Assembly (NCBI GenBank): GCA_028829895.1 | Contig: CM054180.1 | Span: 106,454,135-106,518,134 of the forward strand | Source of the DNA: Sinotaia quadrata | Lineage: Eukaryota; Mollusca; Gastropoda; Architaenioglossa; Viviparidae | Direction: 5' to 3' | DNA: 64,000 bases | Part shown: positions 62,821-64,000 of the stretch, piece by piece | Numbering within the stretch: position 1 is the stretch's first letter | How the letters are laid out: each line of letters begins with the position of its first letter | The notes under the pieces: generated by a model | Told to the model about the DNA's origin: nothing | Database searches by the model: none | Seen by the model: only the letters and a program-made list of their open reading frames with translations | Made by a program: the position numbers and the translations under genes

Positions 62821-63271
62821 ACTGTTCAAAAACAGAAAGTGTAAAATTGTGTGGTTCAGAACCTGAAAGTGTAAAAGTGTATGGTTCAAAAACAGAAAGT
62901 GTAAAAGTGTATGGCTCAAAACAGAGAGTGTAAAAGTGTATATTTCAAAAACTGAAAGTGTAAAAGTGTATGGTTCAGAAACAGAAAGTGTAAAAATGTA
63001 TGGCTCAAAAACAGAGAGTGTAAAAGTGTATGGCTCAAAAACAGAAAGTGTAAAAGTGTATATTTCAAAAACTGAAAGTGTAAAAGTGTATGGTTCAAAA
63101 ACAGAAAGTGTAAAAATGTTTGGCTCAAAAACAGAAAGTGTAAAAGTGTATGGCTCAAAAACAGAAAGTGTAAAAGTGTATGGCTCAAAAACAGAAAGTG
63201 TAAAAGTGTATGGCTAAAAAACAGAAAGTGTAAAAGTGTATGGCTCAAAAGCAGAAAGTGAAAAGTGTACC
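62821..63271. repeat. Minisatellite, 30-bp unit, about 15 copies
   Basis: GTGTAAAAGTGTATGGCTCA followed by AAAACAGAAA. The unit is ten codons, so both strands are open for 90-110 codons (GSKTESVKVY on plus, HTLLHFLFLS on minus). It shares CAGAAAGTGT and TGGTTCAAA with the preceding array and probably derives from it. Confidence 0.97.
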
Positions 63272-63477
63272 CATTTCCCCGAATCTTGTGAAATATTACG
63301 ACTTTTTATAAACAGTAATGCATATATTAAGAATTTAAACTTCCTTATCAAATATATTGTAATATGACCTCTGTACATATGTGTATACACGTTTATTAAT
63401 GATAATAATTATTAAGAAAGGAATTGGTAGGAGCATAATTTTACTACAATTACTAACTGTAACAGTCTTTTTTTTAT
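63272..63477. other. AT-rich spacer
   Basis: Nothing recognised. Confidence 0.5.
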
Positions 63478-63704
63478 CACAAACCATGGGCGCACGTCAA
63501 TAGAGCAGGTCTTCACACTTCACACATGTATCTAGAAGTACCTAAATAAATCACACACCATGGGCGCACGTCAATAGAGCACGTCTTCACACTTCACACA
63601 TGTATCTAGAAGTACCTAAATAAATCACACACCATGGGCGCACGTCAATAGAGCACGTCTTCACACTTCACACATGTATCTAGAAGTACCTAAATAAATC
63701 ACTC
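63478..63704. repeat. Minisatellite, 74-bp unit, 3 near-identical copies
   Basis: CCATGGGCGCACGTCAATAG starts at 63484, 63558 and 63632. The copies differ at about one position (GAGCAGG versus GAGCACG). Confidence 0.97.
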
Positions 63705-64000
63705 ATTTTCAAAAGGAAACTTCAGTGTTGAGTTTCTTCATAATATTTAATAAATAGTATATAATGACGTCAAAGCGCTACCAAAGTTTGTAGCAAATAG
63801 TAAGAAAGGTATATTTGTAGCGTTTACCTGTAGATTAATTCTGGCCACACCTATTACAAAGGAACTGACCTAGGTACAGTTAAAATCAATGGAATCTACT
63901 TTAGCAAGTCATTAGAAATGAAACAGCACAAAAATTCACCTCTAGTTTGTGTGTGCGTCGGTGTGAAAAGTGTATATATATAAACGCAAGGGCATTTTGT
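63705..64000. other. Unique stretch to the window end
   Basis: An exact TGACGTCA at 63765-63772. No gene seen. Confidence 0.5.

Noticed and set aside
62916..63248. 110-codon membrane-like repeat protein (HTLLHFLFLS)
   Set aside because: Arises from a 30-bp minisatellite whose length is divisible by three; the opposite strand is equally open.

Overview
The window is eukaryotic, very repeat-rich and almost gene-free. Long (TG)n/(CA)n and (GATA)n microsatellites, a tRNA-derived SINE head, a decayed non-LTR (LINE) reverse transcriptase and no dense coding all point to an animal genome. The microsatellite style, the minisatellite load and the type of LINE would fit a lophotrochozoan, most likely a mollusc. 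That assignment is an inference, because no host gene is recognisable enough to confirm it. There is no operon, CRISPR array, rRNA or intact tRNA, and no complete protein-coding gene that I can name.

The main content is tandem repeats. About 30 separate minisatellites have unit lengths between about 24 and 82 bp, and each array has its own unrelated unit, with a few exceptions. The clearest are at 9540-10400 (38 then 24 bp), 10457-10735 (35 bp), 14468-15212 (40 bp), 20785-21095 (25 bp), 23056-23442 (28 bp, near perfect), 30603-30945 (56 bp), 36998-37182 (24 bp), 38215-38450 (38 bp), 44935-45205 (43 bp), 50277-50470 (63 bp), 62821-63271 (30 bp) and 63478-63704 (74 bp). Several have unit lengths divisible by three and so give long open frames that are not genes.

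The second component is dispersed elements. Five copies of one element (30946-32491, 35323-36955, 39472-40783 reversed, 56625-56836 reversed fragment, 57846-59173) share ends that read TGTGAC... and ...GCCACA, like the TG...CA ends of a long terminal repeat, with no internal coding region. One copy interrupts a minisatellite, and four of the five abut one. A LINE pseudogene on the minus strand (19112-19750) keeps the YMDD box and a C-terminal segment but has lost the region between; it ends in an (ATT)n tail. A SINE with a good B box lies at about 22035-22310. A short unclassified dispersed repeat occurs at 57427-57530 and 61438-61545.

Unique stretches separate these repeats. A few could be functional: a promoter-like cluster of CCAAT, ETS and CRE motifs at 34330-34540, a small plausible ORF at 52612-52860 (minus) and a possible terminal exon at 5776-6056. 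Across the window the perfect CRE palindrome TGACGTCA appears at least 16 times by eye, where under one would be expected. I found no convincing new protein system; the most interesting material is repeat biology.
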